Positions 36,745-46,180 of a stretch of 64,000 nucleotides of DNA are shown piece after piece. The notes beneath the pieces are model-generated. The model was not told the DNA's origin. It saw only the letters and a program-made list of their open reading frames with translations, and made no database searches. Positions within the stretch are counted from its first letter, which is position 1, and each line of letters begins with the position of its first letter. This DNA is from Pandoraea vervacti (GTDB taxonomy: Bacteria > Pseudomonadota > Gammaproteobacteria > Burkholderiales > Burkholderiaceae): NCBI RefSeq assembly GCF_000934605.2, contig NZ_CP010897.2:1426001-1490000 (forward strand), in the 5' to 3' direction. The position numbers and the translations under genes were made by a program.

Positions 36745-36839
36745 GCGAAATCTCCTCCGGTTTGACGTGGTGTTGTCTAGTTATGGTGTGTTTGGGACAA
36801 CTACGGTATTACCGACGACGAAAAACCTACAGCAAGTGC

Positions 36840-37598
36840 TCAGATGCAGCGTCCGCCGTCGACTTCGAGGCATACGCCGGTGATGAACGCGGCGTCGTCG
36901 CTGGCCAGATAAAGACAGGCGTTCGCGATGTCCTGCGCGGTGGAGAAGCGTCCAAGCGGAATGCCTGCGAGAAACTTGGCGCGGTTCTCGGGCGTGTTGG
37001 GCACCCCCATGAATTCGGCGGTCAGGCCGGTGTCGCCAATGACGGGATTGACGCAGTTGACGCGAATGTTCCGGGGTCCGAACTCGGCGGCCATCGCCTT
37101 GCTCGCGGTGATCACAGCGCCCTTGCTGCCGTTGTACCAGACGAGGCCGGGGCGCGGGCGCACGCCCGCCGTCGATGCGATATTGATCATCACCCCGCCG
37201 CCGCGTTGCTGGAAATACGGGATGACCGCGCGCGCGCTCCAGAAGATGCTCTTCACATTGACCGCGTAGACCCGGTCGAACTCGGCTTCGGTCACTTCCA
37301 GCAAGGGCTTGTTGCGGTGCGTGGTGCCCGCATTGTTCACCACGATGTCGAGCTGCCCGAAGCGGGTCACGGCCTCGTCGAGTAGGGTGACGTGATCGTC
37401 TTCGCGCGAGACGTCGCCATACACAAAGGCGGCGCGCCCTCCGGCTTCGACGATTTCGCCTGCCACGCGCTCGCCCGCCTCACGGTTCAGGTCGTTGACG
37501 ATGACCGCAGCGCCTTCTCGCGCGAAGGTCTTCGCGATGCCTTCTCCAAAGCCGGATCCGGCGCCTGTCACGATGGCCACTTTCTCTTGCAAACGCAT
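36840..37598 (-). CDS. Short-chain dehydrogenase/reductase
   Basis: A 252-residue NAD(P)-dependent oxidoreductase of the classical SDR type. Cofactor motif TGAGSGFG (11-18), NNAG (88-91), and the catalytic set N114, S142, Y155, K159 (WYNGSKGAV). Asp36 after the second strand (VNDLNRE) favours NAD over NADP. An upstream ATG at 37634 is possible but MRLQEKVAIVTGAG is the family-like start. It lies between the aldehyde dehydrogenase and the ACS transporter, so it probably oxidises an alcohol or hydroxy acid in the same pathway. Confidence 0.92.
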   Translation of the reverse strand: MRLQEKVAIVTGAGSGFGEGIAKTFAREGAAVIVNDLNREAGERVAGEIVEAGGRAAFVYGDVSREDDHVTLLDEAVTRFGQLDIVVNNAGTTHRNKPLLEVTEAEFDRVYAVNVKSIFWSARAVIPYFQQRGGGVMINIASTAGVRPRPGLVWYNGSKGAVITASKAMAAEFGPRNIRVNCVNPVIGDTGLTAEFMGVPNTPENRAKFLAGIPLGRFSTAQDIANACLYLASDDAAFITGVCLEVDGGRCI

Positions 37599-37685
37599 GC
37601 CTTGTCTCCAAAGGTCTGTGCTGCTGCAAATCAACCGCCGCTCAGCCGCCGATCAATCGCCGATCAGTCGCGCCTCGACGGCAGA

Positions 37686-39161
37686 TCAACCGTGCCGGAT
37701 GGCGACGGTCTTGAGTGTCGTGAAACCGTAAAGCGCTTCAAAGCCTTTCTCGCGGCCGTGGCCCGAGTGCTTCACGCCGCCGAACGGCAATTCCACCCCG
37801 CCGCCTGCGCCATAGTTGTTGATGAAGACCTGCCCCGCGCGAATGTCGCGCGCCAGACGCATCTGCCTGGCGCCGTCGCGCGTCCACACGCCGGCGGCCA
37901 GACCATACAGCGTGCCGTTGGCCAGACGCACGGCATCGGCCTCGTCCGTGAACGGCATGGCGGCGAGCACCGGGCCGAAGACCTCGTCGCGAGCGAGGCG
38001 ATGCGTATCGGGCACGTCGCGCAAGAGCGTGGGCGCCTGATAGAACCCGGCTTCCGGGGCGCTGCCAACGACTTCGCCTTGCGACATCACGGCAATGCCG
38101 TCGTGCTGCGCTTCGGACAGGAAGTCCCATACGCGTTGCTGCTGGCGGGCATTGATGAGCGGGCCCAGGTCGAGATCGTCATGCGACGGCCCGACGCGCA
38201 GCCCGGCGAAGGCCTCCGCCAGATGGGCGAGCACGGACTCGTAGGCGTCGCGCTGCACCAGCAGGCGGCTGCCGGCCGAGCACGTCTGGCCGGCGTTCTG
38301 CACGATTGCGTTGACGACGACCGGCAGCACGGCGTCCATGTCGGCGTCGGCGAAGACGATTTGCGGCGACTTGCCACCGAGTTCCAGCGTGACTGGCGTG
38401 TGATTTTCGGCCGCCATCTGCGTGATGAGGGTGCCGGTGGCGGGCGAGCCGGTAAATGAGATGTGATCGATGCCGGGATGTTTCGCGAGGGCCGCACCGG
38501 CTTCGGCGCCATAACCGGTCACGATATTGAGCGCGCCCGGCGGCAGCCCGGCTTCGAGCGAGAGCTCCGCCACGCGCAGCAGCGACAGGCAGGCATCCTC
38601 GGCGGGCTTGACCACGCAGGCGTTGCCCGTGGCAAGTGCAGCGGCCACGCTGCGCCCGAAAATCTGCAACGGGTAGTTCCACGGAATGATGTGACCGGTC
38701 ACCCCATGCGGCTCGCGCACCGTGAAGACGGTAAAACCCTGCTGGTAGGGAATCGTTTCGCCGTGCAGCTTGTCGGCTGCCCCGGCGTAGAACTCGAAAT
38801 ATCGCACGATGGCGGCGGCGTCCGCGCGGGCCTGCTTCAGCGGCTTGCCTGTGTCGCGCGCTTCGAGTTGGGCGAGCGCTTCCTGATGTTTCGCGAGGAT
38901 CGTGGCAAAGGCGTAGAGCATGCGCCCGCGCTCGGCAGCGGCGGTGTGTCCCCAGTCGCCCTCGAAGGCGGCGCGCGCCGCGCGCACGGCACGATCGATG
39001 TCCTCTGCGTCGCCACGGGCGATCTCGGTGAAGGGGCGACCGTCGGAAGGGTCGATGACGGCAATGACAGTGTTCGCAGCGTTGGCAGAAGTGGCGGAGA
39101 GACCCGCGCGCCGGGCGGGTGAGACCCACTGATTGCCGATGAAGTGTGTAGCTTCGGGCAT
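37686..39161 (-). CDS. NAD-dependent aldehyde dehydrogenase
   Basis: A 491-residue ALDH-superfamily enzyme with E260 in VTLELGGKSPQ and the nucleophile C294 in NAGQTCSAGSR, plus IIPWNYPL (159-165) and FTGSPATG (236-243). It resembles the betaine/aminobutyraldehyde and semialdehyde groups and oxidises an aldehyde to an acid. The specific substrate is not readable. First gene of the minus-strand set; its start at 39161 faces the FAD dehydrogenase across a 296-base spacer with a putative regulator site. Confidence 0.94.
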   Translation of the reverse strand: MPEATHFIGNQWVSPARRAGLSATSANAANTVIAVIDPSDGRPFTEIARGDAEDIDRAVRAARAAFEGDWGHTAAAERGRMLYAFATILAKHQEALAQLEARDTGKPLKQARADAAAIVRYFEFYAGAADKLHGETIPYQQGFTVFTVREPHGVTGHIIPWNYPLQIFGRSVAAALATGNACVVKPAEDACLSLLRVAELSLEAGLPPGALNIVTGYGAEAGAALAKHPGIDHISFTGSPATGTLITQMAAENHTPVTLELGGKSPQIVFADADMDAVLPVVVNAIVQNAGQTCSAGSRLLVQRDAYESVLAHLAEAFAGLRVGPSHDDLDLGPLINARQQQRVWDFLSEAQHDGIAVMSQGEVVGSAPEAGFYQAPTLLRDVPDTHRLARDEVFGPVLAAMPFTDEADAVRLANGTLYGLAAGVWTRDGARQMRLARDIRAGQVFINNYGAGGGVELPFGGVKHSGHGREKGFEALYGFTTLKTVAIRHG

Positions 39162-39258
39162 GTCGACTGCACCTCGTGTGAAGGGTGGAGCCATTATCAC
39201 TTAACTGACGAGAGCGTTGACCGTCGTATGAGTCACATCCGCATAAACACCTAAAACG

Positions 39259-39294
39259 ATTGCATTGCAATTAAAGAGATTTTATTGCAATTTT
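39259..39294. promoter_or_regulatory. Putative IclR operator in the divergent ALDH/FAD-dehydrogenase promoter
   Basis: The near-palindrome ATTGCATTGCAAT (39259-39271) and a half-like copy TTATTGCAAT (39282-39291) lie in the AT-rich part of the spacer between the divergent genes. A nearly identical 13-mer, ATTGTAATGCAAT, is found just upstream of the iclR-type gene. Both sites being in promoter regions of the same locus suggests that IclR binds them. Confidence 0.6.
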
Positions 39295-39457
39295 TTCTCG
39301 CCTATCCTTGATTACAACGAATCGCCAGACGGGCGTCTGGTTGGGCAATACCGCTCGTTGCACCCTTCGGAGCAGGATCTTGGAACCCGATCCGGGGCTC
39401 GATCGATCCGGGACGCAACGAGGCAGTCGAACCGAAGCATTCAGGAGCAGGCAGGCA

Positions 39458-40894
39458 ATGAACGACGCAGTCACGCACGACACGCTGTTGAACCGGTTGC
39501 AGGAGGCGCTTGGCGCGCACGCCGTGCTCACGGGCGAGGCCGACACCGCCGGTTACACGGAAGACTGGCGCGGACGCTACCGGGGCGAAGCGCTGTGTGT
39601 CGTGTTGCCGTCGTCGACCGAGCAGGTCAGCGAGATTGTGAAGCTGTGTACCGCCGCAGGTGTGCCGATCCTCCCACAGGGTGGTAATACGAGCCTGTGT
39701 GGCGGCGCGGTGCCGCGCACGCAGGGTCCGGCGCCGGTCATTCTCAATCTGGCGCGCATGCGCCATATCCGTCAGGTCGATGCCGCCAACGGGTCGATGG
39801 TGGTCGAAGCCGGGTGCATTCTGAAAACCATTCAGGACGCAGCGGCCGACGTCGGTCGTCTCTATCCGGTCAGCCTGGGAGCCGAAGGGTCCTGCCAGAT
39901 CGGCGGCACGCTCTCGACCAATGCCGGCGGCACGAGCGTGCTGCGCTACGGCAACACCCGGGAGAACGTGCTGGGTCTCGAAGTGGTGTTCGCCGACGGC
40001 ACGATCTGGGACGGTCTGCGCGCCTTGCGCAAGGACAACACCGGTATCGATCTGAAGCATCTCTTTATCGGGGCGGAAGGCACCCTCGGCATCATCACGG
40101 CGGCGGCGCTCAAGCTCCATCCGTTGCCCACGCATCACGCGCTCGCGTGGTTCGCGCCGCGCGACCCGGGCGCCGCGCAGCAGATTCTGGGCATGTTCCA
40201 GAACGCCTGCGGGTCGCGTCTGTCCGCCTTCGAAATCATGAACCGCCACCAGCTCGATCTGGTGCTGGCCAACGTGCCGAATCGTCGTAATCCGCTCACC
40301 GGCGCCCATGACTGGCACGTGCTTGTCGAACTGGGCGACACGCGCGACGCCGACGGGCTCGAAGCGGTCCTCACCGAAACGCTGGGCGCCGCCATCGAGC
40401 AGGGGCTGGTGGAAGACGCCGTCATTGCCGCGAACGAAACGCAGCGCGCCGATCTGTGGGAGGTGCGTCACAGCGTGAGCGAGGCGAACAAGAAGGCCGC
40501 CGTCGGCCTGACGACCGACTGTGCCGTGCCGGTCTCGAGCGTGCCTGAATTCATCGAAGCTTCCACGCGTGCGGTGCATGCGATCGTGCCGGGACTCGAT
40601 ATCGCCATCGTCGGTCATATGGGCGATGGCAACGTGCACTTCATCCCGATGTTTTCGTTCGCCGCCTGGGCGGCGCTCGCCGACAGCGCGGCCATGGGCG
40701 ACGCGATGCGCGCCTGCGTCAACGACGTTGCGGCGCGCTTGTCGGGCACTTTCAGTGCCGAGCATGGCGTCGGTCAGACCGGCTTGCCGTTGATGCAGCG
40801 CTACAAGGCGCCGGCCGAACTGGCGTTGATGCGCACGGTGAAGGCCGCGCTCGATCCGAACCAGTTGTTCAACCCGGGCCGCCTCGTTCCCTGA
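39458..40894 (+). CDS. FAD-linked D-2-hydroxyacid dehydrogenase (GlcD/D2HGDH type)
   Basis: A 478-residue flavoprotein of the VAO/PCMH superfamily. The FAD-binding domain has LPQGGNTSLCGGAVP and the stretch SLGAEGSCQIGGTLSTNAGG, and the C-terminal FAD-oxidase domain has the metal/substrate motif GHMGDGNVHF and AEHGVGQ. Relatives oxidise D-lactate, D-2-hydroxyglutarate or glycolate to the 2-oxo acid. It has a good RBS (AGGAG). It is divergent from the ALDH gene and begins a plus-strand set with the ABC importer and DapA-like lyase. Confidence 0.9.
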   Translation: MNDAVTHDTLLNRLQEALGAHAVLTGEADTAGYTEDWRGRYRGEALCVVLPSSTEQVSEIVKLCTAAGVPILPQGGNTSLCGGAVPRTQGPAPVILNLARMRHIRQVDAANGSMVVEAGCILKTIQDAAADVGRLYPVSLGAEGSCQIGGTLSTNAGGTSVLRYGNTRENVLGLEVVFADGTIWDGLRALRKDNTGIDLKHLFIGAEGTLGIITAAALKLHPLPTHHALAWFAPRDPGAAQQILGMFQNACGSRLSAFEIMNRHQLDLVLANVPNRRNPLTGAHDWHVLVELGDTRDADGLEAVLTETLGAAIEQGLVEDAVIAANETQRADLWEVRHSVSEANKKAAVGLTTDCAVPVSSVPEFIEASTRAVHAIVPGLDIAIVGHMGDGNVHFIPMFSFAAWAALADSAAMGDAMRACVNDVAARLSGTFSAEHGVGQTGLPLMQRYKAPAELALMRTVKAALDPNQLFNPGRLVP

Positions 40895-41012
40895 TCGACG
40901 ACGATTCCGTTTTCAAGTTTTTGCTGTTTGTTTTGCCATAACTGCGCGCGCGGCGGCTGTGCCGAAATCGCGTCCGTCGCCGCGCCCACCCTCCCAGTCA
41001 AGACCGGAGACC

Positions 41013-42143
41013 ATGATGAAACGCAAGACCTCCGCAGGCCAGCTCGATACCTCTGAGAACAACGCGGCGACGCTCGCACAACCGGGCCGTCGCACGGCCA
41101 TGAAGACGGCGATCGTCGGGGCGGCTGCCGTCGCATTCCCGTTCGTGTGGACGCCGTCGCGCGCCGCCACCAAGCGCATCGTGGTGCGCGATGACGGCGG
41201 CATCTACACGAAGGCGTACGACGCCGTGTACTACAAGCCGTTCGCCAAGGCGACGGGCATCGAGGTCGTCGGTGTGCAGGCCAACGCCGAGCCGACCGCG
41301 CAAATCAAGAGCATGGTCGAAGCCGGCAGCTACACGTGGGACATGGCGAAGATCAGCCAGCCGGCGATCTTGCTGCTGACCTCGGGCGGCAAGGAGTATC
41401 TGGAGCGTCATGGCCTCGAGTCGGACCCGACCATCGCCAAGATTCCGAAGCAGTACATGTCGCCGTTCGGCGTGGGCACCAACGTCTACTCGACGGTGCT
41501 CGCCTACCGCACCGATGCCTTCAAGGGCCGCAAGGCGCCGACATCCTGGGCCGATCTCTGGAACGTGAAGGACTTCCCGGGCCGCCGCTCGATCCGCAAG
41601 TACCCGTTCGACACCATCGAGCAGGCGCTGCTCGCCGACGGCGTGGCGCCGGGTTCGGTGTATCCGTGCGACTTCGATCGCGCCTTCAAGAGCCTGGACA
41701 AGATCGCCAAGCAGGTCGCCGTGTGGTGGACGACGGGCGCCCAGGTCGAGCAGATGCTCGGCTCGGGCGAAGTCGATCTGGTTGCCACCTGGGCCTCGCG
41801 CGCGCAGTCGGCGCAAGCCAACGGCGTGCCGGTGGAGATCGTGTGGAATCAGAACATCTGGGGCGTGGACAACTGGTCGATCCTCAAGGGCACGCCGAAT
41901 GCTGCCGCTTGCCGCGAATTCATCAAGTTCGCGAGCGATCCGAAGCGTCAGGCCGAGCTGGTCAAGTTCTTCCCCGCAGGCATGACGCAACCGGAAGCGT
42001 TCAACTACGTGAAGCCGGAAGTCGCGAAGCACTGCCCGACCTTCCCCGAGAACATCAAGAGCGGCGTGCAAATCAACGCCCAGTTCTGGCAGCAGAACCA
42101 GAGCGTTGCGCTCGAACGTTTCAACCGCTGGATCCTGACCTGA
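41013..42143 (+). CDS. ABC transporter substrate-binding protein, spermidine/putrescine type
   Basis: A 376-residue periplasmic binding protein of the PotD-like group (COG0687). A twin-arginine-like leader (GRRTAMKTAIVG, R26-R27) ends at a likely cleavage site near SRA-A (52), which suggests Tat export. The mature part has the two-lobe pattern DGGIYTKAYD, VGTNVYSTVLAYRTDAF and WASRAQSAQANGVPVE. Relatives bind polyamines, but also other amines and organic acids. It is followed by the cognate ATPase and permease. Confidence 0.9.
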   Translation: MMKRKTSAGQLDTSENNAATLAQPGRRTAMKTAIVGAAAVAFPFVWTPSRAATKRIVVRDDGGIYTKAYDAVYYKPFAKATGIEVVGVQANAEPTAQIKSMVEAGSYTWDMAKISQPAILLLTSGGKEYLERHGLESDPTIAKIPKQYMSPFGVGTNVYSTVLAYRTDAFKGRKAPTSWADLWNVKDFPGRRSIRKYPFDTIEQALLADGVAPGSVYPCDFDRAFKSLDKIAKQVAVWWTTGAQVEQMLGSGEVDLVATWASRAQSAQANGVPVEIVWNQNIWGVDNWSILKGTPNAAACREFIKFASDPKRQAELVKFFPAGMTQPEAFNYVKPEVAKHCPTFPENIKSGVQINAQFWQQNQSVALERFNRWILT

Positions 42144-42188
42144 TCCTCACCTGCCGTTCCGTTTCACGTTTTTTTGGGTGCTGATCTC

Positions 42189-43319
42189 ATGACCGTTGCC
42201 AATCTTCAAGTCTCGGGCCTGTCCAAGCGTTACGGCGATTTCGTCGCGCTCGCGCCGACCGACCTCGATGTCGCCCAGGGCGAATTCCTGACCTTGCTCG
42301 GCCCCAGCGGCTCGGGCAAGACCACGTTGCTCTCGCTCATCGCCGGTCTGTCGCAGCCCGATGCGGGCGCCATCCGTATCAATGGGACCGATGTCACGTA
42401 CGGCGCGCCGTACGAGCGCGACATCGGCATGGTGTTCCAGAACTACGCGCTGTTCCCCCACATGACCGTGGCGGAGAACATCGCGTTCCCGTTGCAGATG
42501 CGCCGCACCGATGCCGCCGAGGCTCGCAAGATGGTCATGAACGCGCTGGAAATGGTGCATCTGCCGCATGTGGCGGAGCGTTATCCGCGCGAACTCTCGG
42601 GCGGCCAGCAGCAGCGCATTGCACTCGCGCGCTGCATGGTCTACCGGCCGTCGATCATCCTGATGGACGAGCCGCTGGGCGCGCTCGACAAGAAGCTGCG
42701 CGATCACATGCAGCTCGAAATCAAGCGCATCCACCGGGAGCTCGGCACCACCATCGTGTATGTCACGCACGATCAGGAAGAGGCGATGACGATGTCCGAT
42801 CGCATTTGCCTGATGAACGCCGGAGAGATTGCGCAACTGGGCACGCCGGACGATCTGTACTTCCGTCCGAAGAGCGTGTTCGTCGCCGACTTCCTCGGCG
42901 AGTCCAACCTGCTCGACGCCACGGTGCTCGAACGCGCCGGCGATCAGGTGCGCGTGACGATGCCGGGGGTGGACGCCGCGAACGGCGCCCTCGCGATGGT
43001 CTACGACCCGCAGGTCGAGCGTGGTCGCCCGGTCAAGCTGATGTTGCGCCCGCAGAACCTGCATATTCACGACGGCCAGCCTGCGGGCGAGGGCGTCGCG
43101 ACGATCACCGCCAAACTGACCGACATCATGGTCACGGGCGGCATGACGAAGCTTTATCTGCAATCGGCGGTGACCGGTGGCAATGGCGGCCATGGCGCTG
43201 AAGACGGCAAGTCGCTCGTCGCCGCGTTCCCCACGCACCGTCAGGGCAACCGCTACGAAATCGGTCAGACGCTGGGCCTCGCCTGGCGCGCGGACGACGC
43301 CGTGGCGATCGCGGGGTAA
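42189..43319 (+). CDS. ABC transporter ATP-binding protein, PotA-like
   Basis: A 376-residue ATPase of the spermidine/putrescine/iron importer group. Walker A GPSGSGKT (38-45), Q loop NYALFPHM, signature LSGGQQQR, Walker B ILMDEP, switch YVTHDQEEAM, and a C-terminal TOBE domain (about 285-370). It powers the fused permease encoded 3 bases downstream. The start ATG is 45 bases after the stop of the binding-protein gene. Confidence 0.95.
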   Translation: MTVANLQVSGLSKRYGDFVALAPTDLDVAQGEFLTLLGPSGSGKTTLLSLIAGLSQPDAGAIRINGTDVTYGAPYERDIGMVFQNYALFPHMTVAENIAFPLQMRRTDAAEARKMVMNALEMVHLPHVAERYPRELSGGQQQRIALARCMVYRPSIILMDEPLGALDKKLRDHMQLEIKRIHRELGTTIVYVTHDQEEAMTMSDRICLMNAGEIAQLGTPDDLYFRPKSVFVADFLGESNLLDATVLERAGDQVRVTMPGVDAANGALAMVYDPQVERGRPVKLMLRPQNLHIHDGQPAGEGVATITAKLTDIMVTGGMTKLYLQSAVTGGNGGHGAEDGKSLVAAFPTHRQGNRYEIGQTLGLAWRADDAVAIAG

Positions 43320-43322
43320 GCC

Positions 43323-45134
43323 ATGAGTGCATCTGCCGTGGTTCGTCCCTCGTCTTCCCAACCCGTGCCGCCGACGCCGCGCCGCTTGCACTGGCGTGCG
43401 CGCATGCGTCCGCTGCTCATGGCCGCGCCCATCGTCATCCTGCTGGCGGTGATGCTGATCTACCCGGTCGGCCAGTTGCTGCTACTAAGCATTCGCGGCG
43501 AAGGCGGCTTCACGCTCGCCGAATACCAGCGCCTGTTCGCCTCGTCGGTCTACGTCGAGGTGCTGCTCATCACGCTCAAGGTTTCGCTTTACACGACCTT
43601 CTTCGCGGTGCTCACGGGCTATCCGATTGCCTACCGGCTCTCCACGCTTTCCGGCGCACGCAAGCAGCGTCTGCTGTTCTGGCTGCTGCTGTCGTTCTGG
43701 ACGAGCTTCCTCGTGCGCACGTTTGCGTGGGTGGTGCTGCTCGGGCGCAACGGGGTCGTCAATCGCACGCTGCTCGATCTGGGGCTGATCGACCAGCCGC
43801 TCTCGCTGCTCTACAGCTTCCCCGCCGTGGTGCTCGGCATGGTGCATGCGCTCATGCCGCTTGCCGTACTCACGATGCTCTCCGTGATGGAGAACATCGA
43901 CCGTCGTCTGCCGAGTGCGGCCTCGACTCTGGGGGCGCGTCCGGGCACGGTGTTCTGGCGCGTGTACTTCCCGCTGTCGCTGCCGGGCGTGGCCGCCGGA
44001 GCGCTGATGGTATTCGTCACCTCCATCGGCTTCTTTATCACGCCGACGCTGTTGGGCGGGCGTCACGAGACCATGATCACGCAGCTCATCATCGATCAGG
44101 TGATGCAGGCGCTGAACTGGGGCTTCGCCGGTGCGATTTCGGTGCTGCTGCTTGCCGTGGTGCTGGTGGTGTTCTTCGTCTACGACCGCATGGTCGGCCT
44201 GTCGACGATGGCCGGCGGTGCGGGCGACGTAAAGACAGGCAAACGCCGGGGCGGCTGGAGCCGCACGCTGGGCGAGAAGGTGCTCGGCGCGCTGGGCAGC
44301 GCCACCGACGTGCTGCTGCGCGTGCTGCCGCGTCATCAGGGCGAGCAGCGGGATGGACCGCTGCTGCGCGTGGTCGTCTTCCTGTTGGTGGTGTTCCTCG
44401 CCGCCCCCGCGCTGCTCATGATTCCGATGTCGTTCGACTCGGCCTCGGGACTGGCCTGGCCGCCCAAGGGCTTCTCGCTCCAGTGGTATCAGCAGATCTG
44501 GGATTCGCCGTTGTGGATGCAGGCCGTGACGCGTTCGATGCTCGTGGGTATCGGGGCGGGCCTGCTCTCGATGCTCATCGGCACACCGGCGGCCTTCCTG
44601 CTGGTTCGTGGCGGCATGCGCGGCAAGTCGGCGATGCTCGCCTTCGTGCTGGCGCCGATTGTCGTACCGCGCATGATTCTGGCCGTCGGCGTGTTCTATT
44701 TCTTCGCGAAGGTCGGTCTGGTCGGCTCCAGCGTGGGGCTCACGCTTGCGCACACGGTGGTGGCTGTGCCCTACGTCGTCATCACGATGATGGCGGTGCT
44801 GCGCAACTACGACACGCGTCTCGATCTGGCGGCGAACAGCCTCGGTGCGCGTCCCTGGGCGACGCTGCGTCGCGTGACCTTCCCGATTCTCGGGGCCGGA
44901 CTGCTGTCGTCGTTCCTGTTCGCATTCGCCACGTCCTTTGACGAGCTCACGATTGCGCTGTTCTCGTCGGGCGGTTTGTCGACCACGTTGCCCAAGCAGT
45001 TCTGGGACGAAATCACGATGCAGATCTCGCCGGTGATTGCCGCCGTCTCCACGTGCCTCTTCCTTTTCATTGCCGCGCTCATCTGGGTGGCCGAGCGTCT
45101 GCGTCGCCGTAGCTTGCGCAGCCTCGCCGCCTGA
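43323..45134 (+). CDS. ABC transporter permease, two permease domains fused
   Basis: A 603-residue inner-membrane protein that joins PotB-like and PotC-like permeases in one chain. Half one (about 25-300) has an EAA-type loop in SAASTLGARPGTVFWRVYFPLSLPG; half two (about 340-600) has the matching LAANSLGARPWATLRRVTFPILGAG. A basic, Gly-rich linker (about 300-340, KTGKRRGGWSR) joins them. Family members usually make the two permeases as separate proteins, so this one should form the whole channel. It starts 3 bases after the ATPase stop. Confidence 0.92.
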   Translation: MSASAVVRPSSSQPVPPTPRRLHWRARMRPLLMAAPIVILLAVMLIYPVGQLLLLSIRGEGGFTLAEYQRLFASSVYVEVLLITLKVSLYTTFFAVLTGYPIAYRLSTLSGARKQRLLFWLLLSFWTSFLVRTFAWVVLLGRNGVVNRTLLDLGLIDQPLSLLYSFPAVVLGMVHALMPLAVLTMLSVMENIDRRLPSAASTLGARPGTVFWRVYFPLSLPGVAAGALMVFVTSIGFFITPTLLGGRHETMITQLIIDQVMQALNWGFAGAISVLLLAVVLVVFFVYDRMVGLSTMAGGAGDVKTGKRRGGWSRTLGEKVLGALGSATDVLLRVLPRHQGEQRDGPLLRVVVFLLVVFLAAPALLMIPMSFDSASGLAWPPKGFSLQWYQQIWDSPLWMQAVTRSMLVGIGAGLLSMLIGTPAAFLLVRGGMRGKSAMLAFVLAPIVVPRMILAVGVFYFFAKVGLVGSSVGLTLAHTVVAVPYVVITMMAVLRNYDTRLDLAANSLGARPWATLRRVTFPILGAGLLSSFLFAFATSFDELTIALFSSGGLSTTLPKQFWDEITMQISPVIAAVSTCLFLFIAALIWVAERLRRRSLRSLAA

Positions 45135-45181
45135 GGCGGTATCCGCTTTCACCGAACTCACGATTCACGGACGTTTATTAC

Positions 45182-46093
45182 ATGCTTCGCTCCGCACAAC
45201 TCAAGGGCATCTTCCCGGCGATCCCCACGCCGGTGAATGCCGACGACACGATTCACACCGACGCCGCACGTGCGCTCATGCGCTACTTGCTCGCGCAGGG
45301 CATCGACGGTGTGGTGCCGCTTGGCGGCACCGGCGAATACGGTGCGCTCTCGCGCGCCGAGCGCGTGCGCATGGCCGAGCTCACGGCGCAGGAAGTCAAG
45401 GCGCACGGCCGCGATGTGCCGGTCATCGCCGGCGTGCTCGATCCGGGATATCACGACGCCATCGAGGCCGGGCGCGACTTCGCTGCGGCCGGTGCCGACG
45501 GCCTGCTGGTGCTCACGCCGTACTACACGAATCCGACGCAAGCGGGGATTCGCGACTACTTCCTGCGCTACGCCGACGAGTCGCCGCTGCCCATCCTCAT
45601 CTACGAAATTCCGTATCGCACGCGTATCGCGATCGCGCCCGAAGTGCTGCACGAACTGTCGGGCCACGACAACATCATCGGCATGAAGGCGTGCAACACC
45701 GATATGTGGCATTTCCTGCGCACGGTGGCCGGTGTCGACGACTCGTTTGCCGTGCTCAGCGGTGAAGACACGCTTTTCCCCCTGCATGTGGCCGCAGGCG
45801 CGCGTGGCGGGATCGTGGTGACGGCGTCGCTGCTGCCGAGCGCCTGGCAACGCATCTTCTCGCTCGCGTCAGAAGGCAAGACGGCCGAAGCGCTGGCGCT
45901 GCACCGTTCGCTGATTCCGTTGATGAATCTGGCGTTTGCCGAGACGAACCCGGGACCGATGAAGTCCGTGATGGATCTGATTGGCGTGAATGCACCCGCG
46001 ATGCTGGCACCCCTCGTGCCGCCGGCGCCCGCGCTGTCGGCTGAATTGCGCGACGAACTCAAGCGTCAGCTCGCGATTTTCGAGGGGCGTTGA
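45182..46093 (+). CDS. Dihydrodipicolinate synthase family (DapA-like) aldolase or dehydratase
   Basis: A 303-residue class I lyase. The family marks are all here: GGTGE (48-52), YYTNPTQ, the catalytic Tyr141 and Arg146 in YEIPYRT, and the Schiff-base Lys169 in GMKACN. The lineage also includes 2-keto-3-deoxy-acid aldolases and dehydratases, and the locus suggests a catabolic role rather than lysine synthesis. It follows the ABC permease by 47 bases. If it forms an aldehyde or semialdehyde, the ALDH of this locus is the natural next step. Confidence 0.88.
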   Translation: MLRSAQLKGIFPAIPTPVNADDTIHTDAARALMRYLLAQGIDGVVPLGGTGEYGALSRAERVRMAELTAQEVKAHGRDVPVIAGVLDPGYHDAIEAGRDFAAAGADGLLVLTPYYTNPTQAGIRDYFLRYADESPLPILIYEIPYRTRIAIAPEVLHELSGHDNIIGMKACNTDMWHFLRTVAGVDDSFAVLSGEDTLFPLHVAAGARGGIVVTASLLPSAWQRIFSLASEGKTAEALALHRSLIPLMNLAFAETNPGPMKSVMDLIGVNAPAMLAPLVPPAPALSAELRDELKRQLAIFEGR

Positions 46094-46180
46094 GACAGTC
46101 AGGCAGTTGGGCGGTGACCGGCGTCACCGCCTGGCGGTCGATGCGCCGAGTGCTGCCGACCTGGGGAGCGGCCGAGCGGC

